From Gammaproteobacteria bacterium (GTDB taxonomy: Bacteria > Pseudomonadota > Gammaproteobacteria > SZUA-21): a stretch of 5,313 bases of DNA. Below the pieces are notes generated by a model that ran no database searches, was not told where the DNA came from, and was given only the letters and a program-made list of their open reading frames with translations. The translations under genes were made by a program, and so were the position numbers. Below are positions 1-4,874 of this stretch, piece after piece; the first letter of the stretch is position 1; every line of letters begins with the position of its first letter. The stretch is from positions 1-5,313 of the forward strand of contig QIKQ01000357.1 of NCBI GenBank assembly GCA_003233075.1. The letters run 5' to 3'.

Positions 1-818
1 GCCCCTTCCACTATCCAACGTTTCGTCACGTACTGAATGCCCGGACTTACAAAAAGTCGAGTACCATTTGAATTCGGATCATCTACGCTACTAACTTTAT
101 TTTTTTCCTGATTAATCACATTAAGTTCAATCACTCCGTAGAGATAATGTGGTAAACCGTTTTTAGGTTTAGACATCCAGAGTCGATACTGTAAGGAACC
201 ATCTACTCTAAAAATATTACCGGCCTGAAAACTATTTGCTTCATTATTGATTCGATAACTAATTTGAGCATCGAGTTGATATTTTAATGTTTGATAAGTC
301 GCTACCAGTCCTCCGAAAACATCAGTTGAACCTGTCGAGGTCTGTACCGCTTGAGGTAGAATACCGAGATTGTCGCTTGCCTGATCTTTACCAGCTGATA
401 ATTTAAGCCCGAAAAAAGATGCTAGACGCATCGTTTTTCCACGTTGATTATTTTGGTAAGCGCTATAACGTGCAAACACAGTCAGATCACCTAGCTGCTT
501 ATTTTCACGGTTCAGACGTTGTACTCCAGAATCCAATTCAAGCCTAATATTTCGATAAGGCAGTATCCCAAAAACAGACCAGCGTGAATTAATCCCATAG
601 CCCATAGCGGTAATTGCGGTTTTTTCTCGACGGTTTCGATTAACACCACTCGGGTCATCACCTGATTGATTGATAATGAGTTGTTGGCGAAATAGAAACT
701 CCCCTTTTGCGACAGGCAAAGCAGTATTAAAAGTAATAGGGGCAGCCAGTAGCAGATTAATGTGAGTAACTACGAGGACAGCAATGTACAACAATCCCTT
801 TAACGCTTTATTTTTCAT
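1..818 (-). CDS. Outer-membrane transporter-like beta-barrel protein (phenol-degradation 'MetA pathway' transporter family), C-terminus outside the window
   Basis: The frame is open from the ATG at 818 to the window edge, giving about 272 residues without a stop. The N-terminus is a signal peptide: a basic start (MKNKALKG), a hydrophobic stretch to about residue 24 and a likely cleavage near LLLAA at 22-26. After it comes the segment PITFNTALPVAKGEF and then alternating polar/hydrophobic strands rich in aromatic residues and glycine (for example GINSRWSVFGILPYRNIRL), typical of outer-membrane barrels. The start motif and the strand pattern resemble the family annotated as 'transporter' or 'MetA-pathway of phenol degradation'; family membership is judged by eye. 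AGG lies about 9 bases before the ATG. It is the last visible gene of the leftward merP-merT operon, 57 bp after merT with no terminator between them. I infer that it provides an outer-membrane step for the same metal; its substrate is not shown by the sequence. Confidence 0.72.
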   Translation of the reverse strand, partial: MKNKALKGLLYIAVLVVTHINLLLAAPITFNTALPVAKGEFLFRQQLIINQSGDDPSGVNRNRREKTAITAMGYGINSRWSVFGILPYRNIRLELDSGVQRLNRENKQLGDLTVFARYSAYQNNQRGKTMRLASFFGLKLSAGKDQASDNLGILPQAVQTSTGSTDVFGGLVATYQTLKYQLDAQISYRINNEANSFQAGNIFRVDGSLQYRLWMSKPKNGLPHYLYGVIELNVINQEKNKVSSVDDPNSNGTRLFVSPGIQYVTKRWIVEG

Positions 819-875
819 GATTAACCTATAATTTATATTTTTATCAATCTATATTTTTGTCTGCGTTTTAATTTT

Positions 876-1307
876 TTAGAAATCTATCCAAATTCTGAGT
901 GGCAAAGCCAAGAATGCAGCAAAAAATCCTAAACACCAAATAATAACGGAACTCCAAAATATTCGTTTATTCCATTTATGCGCGTTGCTACATTTTGCTG
1001 CAAGAGTTGGATCGGTAGGACAAGCACGACCTGGACGATACATAAGCCAACCCGATAGACTTAACATAAGCCCTGAAAAAGTAAATACCCAAGCTTTGTA
1101 TAGACTTAAGGTAATTAAGAATGGAAAAACACTCGTCATAGAGGCGACAGCAGCTCCTAAACCCAGTGTGACTAAAATAATGGGTAAGGCACAACAAATT
1201 AAAGTGCCCGTTGTGGTAAAAAGCGTAAAGTAAGTAATACTGCGTTCCTTCCTGTCATTCGGTATATTATCCGTTTTGACAAATATTGCAGGCTCTTGGC
1301 TGTTCAT
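876..1307 (-). CDS. merT: MerT-like heavy-metal transport membrane protein
   Basis: This 143-residue inner-membrane protein has a soluble N-terminus (1-24) and hydrophobic segments at about 26-50, 58-90 and 115-138. A vicinal cysteine pair (C38-C39, in TLICCALP) sits in the first membrane segment, the hallmark of MerT, where the pair receives the metal from periplasmic MerP. A second pair, C96 and C106, lies in the loop before the last membrane segment (CPTDPTLAAKC), like the cytoplasmic-loop cysteines of MerT. At 143 residues it is longer than classical MerT (about 116) because of the N-terminal extension and loop changes. It starts 26 bp after the merP-like stop in the same operon; GGAG lies about 11 bases before the ATG, behind an A/T-rich spacer. 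Metal transport is supported by the cysteine layout and the neighbour. Mercury specifically is not shown, as no merA is in view. Confidence 0.75.
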   Translation of the reverse strand: MNSQEPAIFVKTDNIPNDRKERSITYFTLFTTTGTLICCALPIILVTLGLGAAVASMTSVFPFLITLSLYKAWVFTFSGLMLSLSGWLMYRPGRACPTDPTLAAKCSNAHKWNKRIFWSSVIIWCLGFFAAFLALPLRIWIDF

Positions 1308-1333
1308 TTAAAAAAGTACTCCACTGATCCGAA

Positions 1334-1621
1334 TTAAAATTTCTTCTGTACCATGCTTCGATAGGTAAATCCGGCATCTTTAAATAAAGTTTTCATTTGC
1401 TGCTCACTCAACGTTGTGCCATCACTGGCATCAACTGTTACCAAACCTTTTTCAAGGTTTACTTTTATATTGCTTATGCCCGAAATCTTTTTTAGCTTTT
1501 TTTCTATTCCATAAGCGCAATAAGGACAAGCTAGGCCATCCACGCGCATGGAATACCGGCTTCCGCTAGCTAAAACCGAAAAACTAAAACTGACTATTAA
1601 AATAAATATTAAATGCTTCAT
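1334..1621 (-). CDS. merP: MerP-like periplasmic heavy-metal-binding protein (HMA domain)
   Basis: This 95-residue protein has a clear signal peptide (MKHLIFILIVSFSFSVLASG, residues 1-20) followed by one heavy-metal-associated domain (about 23-90). The metal-binding loop is GLACPYCAYG, with the CxxC cysteines at C32 and C35. The rest follows the HMA fold: a helix (IEKKLKKISGI), a strand (IKVNLEKGLVTVDA), a second helix (SEQQMKTLFKDAGF) and a last strand. In the MerP/MerT pair the periplasmic protein captures the metal and passes it to the membrane cysteines of MerT; that role is inferred from the family and the order merP-merT. TGAGGA about 8 bases upstream supports the ATG at 1621. It is the first gene of the leftward operon, behind a MerR-type promoter (1754-1784) and a terminator-like hairpin (1644-1686). 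Confidence 0.8.
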   Translation of the reverse strand: MKHLIFILIVSFSFSVLASGSRYSMRVDGLACPYCAYGIEKKLKKISGISNIKVNLEKGLVTVDASDGTTLSEQQMKTLFKDAGFTYRSMVQKKF

Positions 1622-1643
1622 TTAAATGTTCCTCAAATACACC

Positions 1644-1686
1644 AAAAAATAATCTAGATGGTTTATATATACTAGGACCATCTAGA
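1644..1686 (-). terminator. Terminator-like hairpin in the merP leader (possible attenuator)
   Basis: Read on the minus strand, TCTAGATGGT (1686-1677) and ACCATCTAGA (1662-1653) form a perfect 10-bp inverted repeat around a 14-base loop. It is followed directly by TTATTTTTT (1652-1644), the layout of an intrinsic terminator. It lies downstream of the MerR-type promoter and 22 bp upstream of the merP ATG, so transcripts would have to read through it. A second dyad, GGACC (minus strand, 1695-1691) with GGTCC (1679-1675), overlaps the first arm of the hairpin and could form an alternative fold. Alternatively the dyads may be DNA operators for a repressor. Confidence 0.5.
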
Positions 1687-1753
1687 CCTAGGTCCAGGTT
1701 CAATTCTATTGCAGAATATGATCAAATTTGTCTGAATAAACGATTTCAATAAC

Positions 1754-1784
1754 AGTTTACAGCGTGGAGTTAACTCAAGGTCAA
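1754..1784 (-). promoter_or_regulatory. MerR-family promoter/operator driving the merP-merT operon
   Basis: On the minus strand, -35 TTGACC (1784-1779) and -10 TAAACT (1759-1754) are separated by 19 bp, longer than the usual 17. This overlong spacer is the signature of promoters activated by MerR-family proteins, which untwist the DNA. The spacer carries the dyad GAGTTAACTC (1776-1767), close to the ZntR operator core GGAGTCGACTCC as I recall it. Transcription would start near 1747, leaving a leader of about 125 bases before merP. Confidence 0.78.
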
Positions 1785-2039
1785 GTCGCAATTATACCTA
1801 TTTTGAGCGGTACTAGATGCGTGCCGCTGCTTAATTAAGCAATAATTTAGATTAAATATTGGTAAATTGGTCGAATGACGCTGATAAATATTCTATAAGA
1901 GATTGTTTTTTATCAATTAAGCTATACTTTCAGTACGATAGTCTTTGATGACAAAGTATTGTTTAAAGTAAGACTAATTAAGCCTTAAGCTTAGAGAAAA
2001 GACTTCGATTGAAATTTATTGTTATTTGTTAAAAAGTCC
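1785..2039. other. Intergenic stretch between the two MerR-type promoters, no gene seen
   Basis: No coding frame of useful length is visible on either strand. The region is AT-rich and holds a perfect 14-bp palindrome TGCTTAATTAAGCA at 1828-1841 and a short dyad CTTTG/CAAAG around TGATGACA further right. About 255 bp between two divergent promoters is more than the promoters need, so it may be the remains of a lost gene. Nothing in it is recognisable. Confidence 0.5.
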
Positions 2040-2070
2040 TTGATGTGGAGTCAACTCCAGGTAATAAACT
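2040..2070 (+). promoter_or_regulatory. MerR-family promoter/operator driving the rightward unit
   Basis: -35 TTGATG (2040-2045) and -10 TAAACT (2065-2070) are separated by exactly 19 bp. The spacer contains the dyad TGGAGTCAACTCCA (2046-2059). Geometry and core match the leftward promoter at 1754-1784: -35, 2 bp, GAGTYAACTC, 7 bp, TAAACT. The -10 hexamers are identical and the dyad cores differ at one base. The same MerR-type regulator therefore very likely acts on both. The predicted start near 2077 leaves about 90 bases before the thioredoxin-like remnant. Confidence 0.78.
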
Positions 2071-2173
2071 TGTGTTAATGTTTTTTTAAGTCGGACTTAT
2101 TTGTCGCGAAGGACTGTCGAATACTCAATGCAATTTCTTGGCGAGCATTATTATTACTAAGAGGATGATTGAT

Positions 2174-2421
2174 GTGTCGATCAAACTAGAAATTTTTAGT
2201 TCCACCAAGCAAAAGCTAATATACATAAATTAATTGATGATTACGATTCACACTGTCTTGAGATAGTCGAGATCGATGTGCTGGAGCAACTCGATTATGC
2301 GGTACAACTCGGCGTCTTAGCCACTCCTGCTCTAGCCATTGACGGTAAGCTTTGTTTTACTGGATTGCCATCAGTCAAAAAATTACGCAAATTGCTAGAT
2401 AATACTCTTAAAGCGAAATGA
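2174..2421 (+). pseudogene. Decayed thioredoxin-fold small redox protein, active-site region lost and frame broken
   Basis: The start GTG at 2174 (GAGGA 8 bases upstream; an in-frame ATG at 2165 is the alternative) reads VSIKLEIFSSTKQ, which matches the first strand of small thioredoxin-fold proteins (KLEIFSSPGCxxC in relatives). The frame then meets TAA near 2231. From about 2209 the +1 frame carries the rest: AKANIHKLIDDYDS, EIVEIDVLEQLDYAVQLGV, then the cis-proline motif ATPALAIDGKL and a C-terminal helix, stopping at TGA 2419-2421. The piece between FSS and AKA, where the CxxC should lie, is missing, so the lesion is a short deletion that also shifts the frame. The C-terminal half is well preserved, which suggests recent loss. 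Relatives sit in metal or redox operons. It is the first gene behind the rightward MerR-type promoter, and its stop lies 3 bases before the next start. Confidence 0.72.
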
Positions 2422-2424
2422 AAG

Positions 2425-2676
2425 ATGGCGACTACTCTTTTTCTAAGCGCAAGTTTATTAGGTTTACTGGGTTTTTTTGACGCCAACACAATTGCAACTA
2501 ACACACACTATATTGTTCGAGCACATCAACTAAATACAAAAAAATGTTGTCGATCTTTACTATCGGTTTGGATTATCCGATCGATACTCTACGTAGGATT
2601 ACTGCTTGGCTTAGTGAGCTTTATAAAGCCGCTCGTTTGGGCTAGCTTCATACCGAGTATATTATTGTCCACATGA
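2425..2676 (+). CDS. Short membrane protein, possibly the truncated N-terminus of a TerC/CadD-like transporter
   Basis: This 83-residue ORF has two clear membrane segments (about 3-24 and 47-68), a possible third near the end, and a Cys pair (KKCCRS) in the connecting loop. The pattern GLLGFFDANTIATN, then a charged loop, then WIIRSILYVGLLLGLVSF, loosely resembles the start of TerC-type or CadD-type transporters (an Asp/Asn motif in the first helix, an Arg in the second), but this is by eye and weak. Such proteins are usually well over 200 residues. After the TGA at 2674 the same frame continues with a hydrophobic stretch (IFLLLATLNATFLKIKC) before TAG, so a nonsense mutation in a longer gene is plausible. 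It starts 3 bases after the thioredoxin-like stop, as in a coupled operon, with only a weak ribosome-binding site. Confidence 0.45.
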   Translation: MATTLFLSASLLGLLGFFDANTIATNTHYIVRAHQLNTKKCCRSLLSVWIIRSILYVGLLLGLVSFIKPLVWASFIPSILLST

Positions 2677-2782
2677 ATATTTTTATTATTGGCTACGCTT
2701 AATGCTACTTTTCTTAAAATTAAGTGTTAGGAATTTTAATTTTATTGAAACCATTACTTGATAGCGAGGTCTTAAGAGAACT

Positions 2783-3184
2783 ATGACACAAAACTATAAA
2801 ATAGGTGATGTTTCTAAGCTAACGGATTTAACAGTTGATACCTTGCGTTATTACGAAAAATGTGGTCTTTTAGCAAAGGTAAGCCGAAACCAATCTGGTG
2901 TGCGAGTTTATGGCGAAAAAGAATTATCAAGTTTGCGGTTTATAAAACGCGCTCAGCGAATGAATTTTAGTTTAGCTGAAATCAAAGATCTACTTCAGAT
3001 GCGACAGGACCCTCAACACGCCAAAGATGAAGTGCGACAATTAACACAAATAAAATTTGACGCTATCGAAAAACATCTTCAAGAACTTACCACTCTTCGT
3101 AATGAACTCAAATTACTTTTAAATTTATGCCACTCAAGCCAGGATGGTTGTCCTATTATTGATGAAATTGATTCGAAAAAATAG
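2783..3184 (+). CDS. MerR-family metal-responsive transcriptional regulator
   Basis: This 133-residue protein has the full MerR layout. The winged helix-turn-helix lies at about 5-75 (KIGDVSKLTDLTVDTLRYYE, then GVRVYGEKELSSLRFIKRAQ and NFSLAEIKDLL), a long dimerisation helix at about 80-115, and a C-terminal metal loop with C116 and C123 (LNLCHSSQDGCPIIDEI). CPII after the second cysteine is shared with CueR-like sensors. Aligned by eye without gaps from the first loop cysteine, the position of CueR Ser77 / ZntR Cys79 is Lys81 here. This is unusual and makes the metal hard to predict. TAAGAGA just upstream supports the ATG. It lies 106 bp after the short membrane ORF and is probably the last gene of the rightward unit, hence likely autoregulated. 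It is the natural candidate to control both 19-bp-spacer promoters in the window. Confidence 0.88.
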   Translation: MTQNYKIGDVSKLTDLTVDTLRYYEKCGLLAKVSRNQSGVRVYGEKELSSLRFIKRAQRMNFSLAEIKDLLQMRQDPQHAKDEVRQLTQIKFDAIEKHLQELTTLRNELKLLLNLCHSSQDGCPIIDEIDSKK

Positions 3185-3392
3185 GAGTACACCACATAGA
3201 TTTAACGAATAACTAGTTTAGGAGTTTTCGATAAAACGAAGGATGTTTTCTTGGCCTTTTTTAACTGTATTTCATCGCGAAACAGTTCAACACTTAAAAT
3301 GTAATCCATCTAAAAATTATGAGTTTCGATAGATTCTTGACATACCCTTAAGAAATAAGGCTAAGGCTTTGATAATAGGTCTAATTTTTGCT
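3185..3392. other. Intergenic region upstream of the fliE promoter, no gene supported
   Basis: This stretch separates the MerR-family gene from the flagellar promoter. It contains a 6-bp dyad AACTGT (3263-3268) with ACAGTT (3282-3287), but the T-run lies before it on the plus strand, so it is not a convincing terminator. A short inverted repeat CCTTA/TAAGG sits at 3346-3360. No trace of the flagellar regulator genes that often precede fliE was recognised. Confidence 0.45.
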
Positions 3393-3408
3393 GGGCATTA
3401 ATATTGCA
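3393..3408 (+). promoter_or_regulatory. Sigma-54 (RpoN) promoter of fliE
   Basis: GGGCAT, 5 bp, TTGCA fits the sigma-54 consensus TGGCAC-N5-TTGCA. The invariant GG (3394-3395) and GC (3406-3407) are exactly 10 bp apart, and only the first base and the C/T position differ. It lies about 107 bp upstream of the fliE start and points at it. In polar-flagellated gammaproteobacteria fliE operons are typically sigma-54-dependent, with FleQ-type activators, which supports the call. Confidence 0.72.
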
Positions 3409-3514
3409 CCTAAGATATAAAGCAATAGTAGTGTCAAAACTCTCTCTTCACGACTTTTGGCCCTATTTCTAATAAACCGGCTAAATGCGTGTTTTAATTT
3501 ATAAGGGGAATTCA

Positions 3515-3835
3515 GTGAGTGACATTGACGTACAAAGTGTGATTGCTCAAATGCGAGTAATGACATCCAAAGCACAAGGCTTAGCGCTGGAGAATACAGC
3601 AAGCAGTACACAAACTGGGTTTGCCGAATTACTTAAGCAATCTATAGATTCAGTGAGTCAAACACAAAAAAATGCGGGAGCATTAACGGAGTCATTTGTA
3701 CAAGGGGCACCCGATGTTAATTTGGCTCAAGTCATGATCGCGGTTCAAAAATCATCTGTTTCATTTGAAGCATTAATGCAGGTTAGAAATAAAATGGTTG
3801 ATGCTTACAAGGAAATCATGCGTATACAAGTATAG
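3515..3835 (+). CDS. fliE: Flagellar hook-basal body complex protein FliE
   Basis: FliE is a small component at the junction of the MS ring and the rod of the flagellar basal body, exported by the flagellar type III system. From the GTG at 3515 the product is 106 residues (VSDIDVQSVIAQMRVM onward), the usual size. It carries the family C-terminus: QTGFAELLKQSIDSVSQTQ, DVNLAQVMIAVQKSSVSFEA and QVRNKMVDAYKEIM. AAGGGG lies 6 bases before this GTG. An in-frame ATG at 3485 would add ten residues (MRVLIYKGNS) that do not belong to the family, so the GTG is preferred. The reading frame is intact and no key segment is missing. The gene stands alone: fliF, which normally follows, is absent, although a ribosome-binding site directly follows the stop. 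Confidence 0.93.
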   Translation: MSDIDVQSVIAQMRVMTSKAQGLALENTASSTQTGFAELLKQSIDSVSQTQKNAGALTESFVQGAPDVNLAQVMIAVQKSSVSFEALMQVRNKMVDAYKEIMRIQV

Positions 3836-3849
3836 GGAGGTTCTGATTA
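3836..3849 (+). other. Orphan ribosome-binding site where fliF should begin
   Basis: GGAGGTTCTGATTA begins at the base after the fliE stop, as expected for a tightly coupled downstream gene such as fliF. No ATG/GTG/TTG start at the right distance opens a frame; CTG or ATT reading stops after a few codons. It looks like the surviving edge of the next flagellar gene, with a breakpoint close to 3850. Confidence 0.5.
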
Positions 3850-3995
3850 ATCCCTGAAACAGATTTTACTGCGTTAAATTAATTCTCAAAATACGGGGCC
3901 GTGTAACGACAGACTAGTGTGTAAATTAGTTTTTTCGAATTGATTTACCTTGTAATTCTTTGCTTGATGAATTGATCAGAGGCCCCCTAGTCCGC

Positions 3996-4004
3996 ATTAT
4001 AACA
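3996..4004 (-). promoter_or_regulatory. Extended -10 promoter element facing left
   Basis: The minus strand reads TGTTATAAT, a perfect TATAAT with the TGn extension. No good -35 is found 17-18 bp upstream, but extended -10 promoters can work without one. The -10 lies inside a 6-bp inverted repeat (CGCATT 3993-3998, AATGCG 4012-4017). It would send a transcript toward the 3' end of fliE, antisense to it. It could be chance. Confidence 0.3.
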
Positions 4005-4172
4005 CCACCTCAATGCGATCTTGGATACCACACTTTTTGCTTGCGCTACTTCGCACGCTGGAAAATCAGTGCGGTTTGAATCGGTTTGAGGGACTAAACG
4101 CCTTTTTCGCGCTCTCCGGTAATACGGCTGGCGGCCACGTTTGCTTGTTCAATCAATAGTAGATTCAGCTTA

Positions 4173-4195
4173 CCTCGCAGCTTGTTGCTGCGGGG
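4173..4195. repeat. Hairpin at the right edge of the GC-rich patch
   Basis: CCTCGCAGC (4173-4181), loop TTGTT, GCTGCGGGG (4187-4195) gives a 9-bp stem with one G-T wobble. No T-run follows on either strand, so it is not an intrinsic terminator. It sits just inside the point where GC content falls abruptly. Confidence 0.55.
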
Positions 4196-4330
4196 CAGTC
4201 CATTAATTTACTAAAAATTTGGAACTAAAAAATAGATCTGTGTTCAGAGTGTAAGTCTTTACGTTTATTATTTGTTAATCTGATGAAATATTGCGCATAT
4301 TATCTGCGATATCTATGATATAGTGAACTG

Positions 4331-4708
4331 ATGTATAAAAATCGGAAATTAATTAGCTATTTTGTGCTTATTTCGCTTCTAGTTTCAAGCACGGCGCAGC
4401 TATACGCCGGTTTTTCTTCAAACCATACTTCAGACTACTCAGCTCATAGCTTGGCACAAGTGAGTACGATTTTAAAAATAGATTATGCAAATACCGCCAA
4501 AGAATCTTGTATCGATCATTGCGAATCACAAGCTACTAGTTCAGAATGTATTAATGCCGCCGCCTTATACCAATTTTTCTCTTCAAAAATTCATCTTTTT
4601 ATTCCAATCACAAAACAAACAATTTCAAACACAATTAAGCTTTCTGTTTTTGAACGTTTTTCCTACTCCCTCTTTAGACCGCCGATTCAGTTAACTAATC
4701 TCAGCTAA
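4331..4708 (+). CDS. Small exported Cys/His-containing protein preceding copA, probably copper-related
   Basis: This 125-residue protein has a good signal peptide (MYKNRKLISYF, hydrophobic core to about residue 22, likely cleavage after AQLYA, residue 26). The mature part has a compact cluster CIDHCESQATSSEC (C60, H63, C64, C73), able to bind metal or form disulfides. After a weakly hydrophobic stretch comes the C-terminal segment LFRPPIQL. Small exported proteins with a CxxHC-like cluster and a proline-containing tail often sit in front of copA or cation-efflux genes in Proteobacteria, some under DUF2946; placement here is by pattern, not a match I can prove. It lies 166 bp upstream of copA on the same strand, and no strong terminator is seen between them. 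The ribosome-binding site is weak. I infer periplasmic copper binding or delivery. Confidence 0.65.
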   Translation: MYKNRKLISYFVLISLLVSSTAQLYAGFSSNHTSDYSAHSLAQVSTILKIDYANTAKESCIDHCESQATSSECINAAALYQFFSSKIHLFIPITKQTISNTIKLSVFERFSYSLFRPPIQLTNLS

Positions 4709-4770
4709 ATTCATTAGCTATATTCTATATTAAGATAAGCCATATTAATTTATGGTATTTGATTAATTAA

Positions 4771-4846
4771 TTCGAAAAGCAAAGATTCGAATGAAACGTC
4801 TAGATAAAGTTTAATTATCTTTAATTGTTTTGTTTCTTAACGTTTC
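4771..4846. repeat. Nested repeats between the small exported protein gene and copA (possible operator region)
   Basis: Several short repeats are stacked here. TTCGAA occurs at 4771-4776 and 4786-4791. GAAACGT (4793-4799) is inverted as ACGTTTC (4840-4846). GATAA (4803-4807) is inverted as TTATC (4815-4819). TTTAATT is repeated 10 bp apart at 4810 and 4820, one helical turn. This could be a binding region for a copper-responsive regulator, but no known box (such as the CueR or CusR/CopR type) is recognised and no clear -35/-10 pair is visible. Confidence 0.3.
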
Positions 4847-4874
4847 GTTGCTAACTATATGAGCGGAGAACGCC

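Larger units (their letters stand above)
3981..4200. other. GC-rich patch of unknown origin with degraded coding traces
   Basis: By count this 220-bp stretch is about 52% GC, against about 31% in 3901-3980 and about 27% in 4201-4330, so both edges are sharp. On the minus strand a 37-codon open stretch ending at TAG 4096-4094 reads KLNLLLIEQANVAASRITG and EREKGV. Beyond the stop, protein-like text continues with further stops and a frame change (SLKPIQTALIFQRA, then AQAKSVVSKIAL). I do not recognise the family. GGGGCC at 3895-3900 and GGCCCC at 3981-3986 form a distant inverted repeat near the left edge. It may be a remnant of a transferred gene, a dispersed repeat, or a structured RNA. The rest of the 3850-4330 gap shows no gene. 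Confidence 0.5.

Noticed and set aside
985..1233. 82-residue plus-strand ORF and a 69-residue minus-strand ORF (988-1197) overlapping merT
   Set aside because: Both lie wholly inside the merT-like gene in other frames and show no domain, signal or ribosome-binding site.
2295..2504. 69-residue minus-strand ORF
   Set aside because: It is antisense to the thioredoxin-like remnant and the membrane ORF, and both sense frames give recognisable protein features.
3202..3309. 35-residue minus-strand ORF (MDYILSVELFRDEIQL...)
   Set aside because: It has no ribosome-binding site and no recognisable family; short frames like this are expected by chance.
3337..3365. TTGACA at 3337-3342 as a sigma-70 promoter for fliE
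   Set aside because: No -10-like hexamer lies 16-18 bp downstream, while the sigma-54 site fits well.
3485..3514. ATG at 3485 as the fliE start
   Set aside because: The ten extra residues are not FliE-like, and AAGGGG is well placed for the GTG at 3515.
3381..3611. 76-residue minus-strand ORF over the fliE start
   Set aside because: It overlaps the sigma-54 promoter and fliE, which are well supported, and has no features of its own.
4291..4319. TTGCGC-N17-TATGAT as a promoter for the small exported protein gene
   Set aside because: The start would fall about 5 bases before the ATG, leaving no room for a ribosome-binding site; it remains possible only as a leaderless start.
4485..4694. 69-residue plus-strand ORF inside the small exported protein gene
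   Set aside because: It is out of frame with a gene that has a clear signal peptide and Cys cluster.
4703..4719. AGCTAA/TTAGCT dyad as a terminator after the small exported protein gene
   Set aside because: The stem is only 6 bp, AT-rich and without a T-run, so it is too weak to call.
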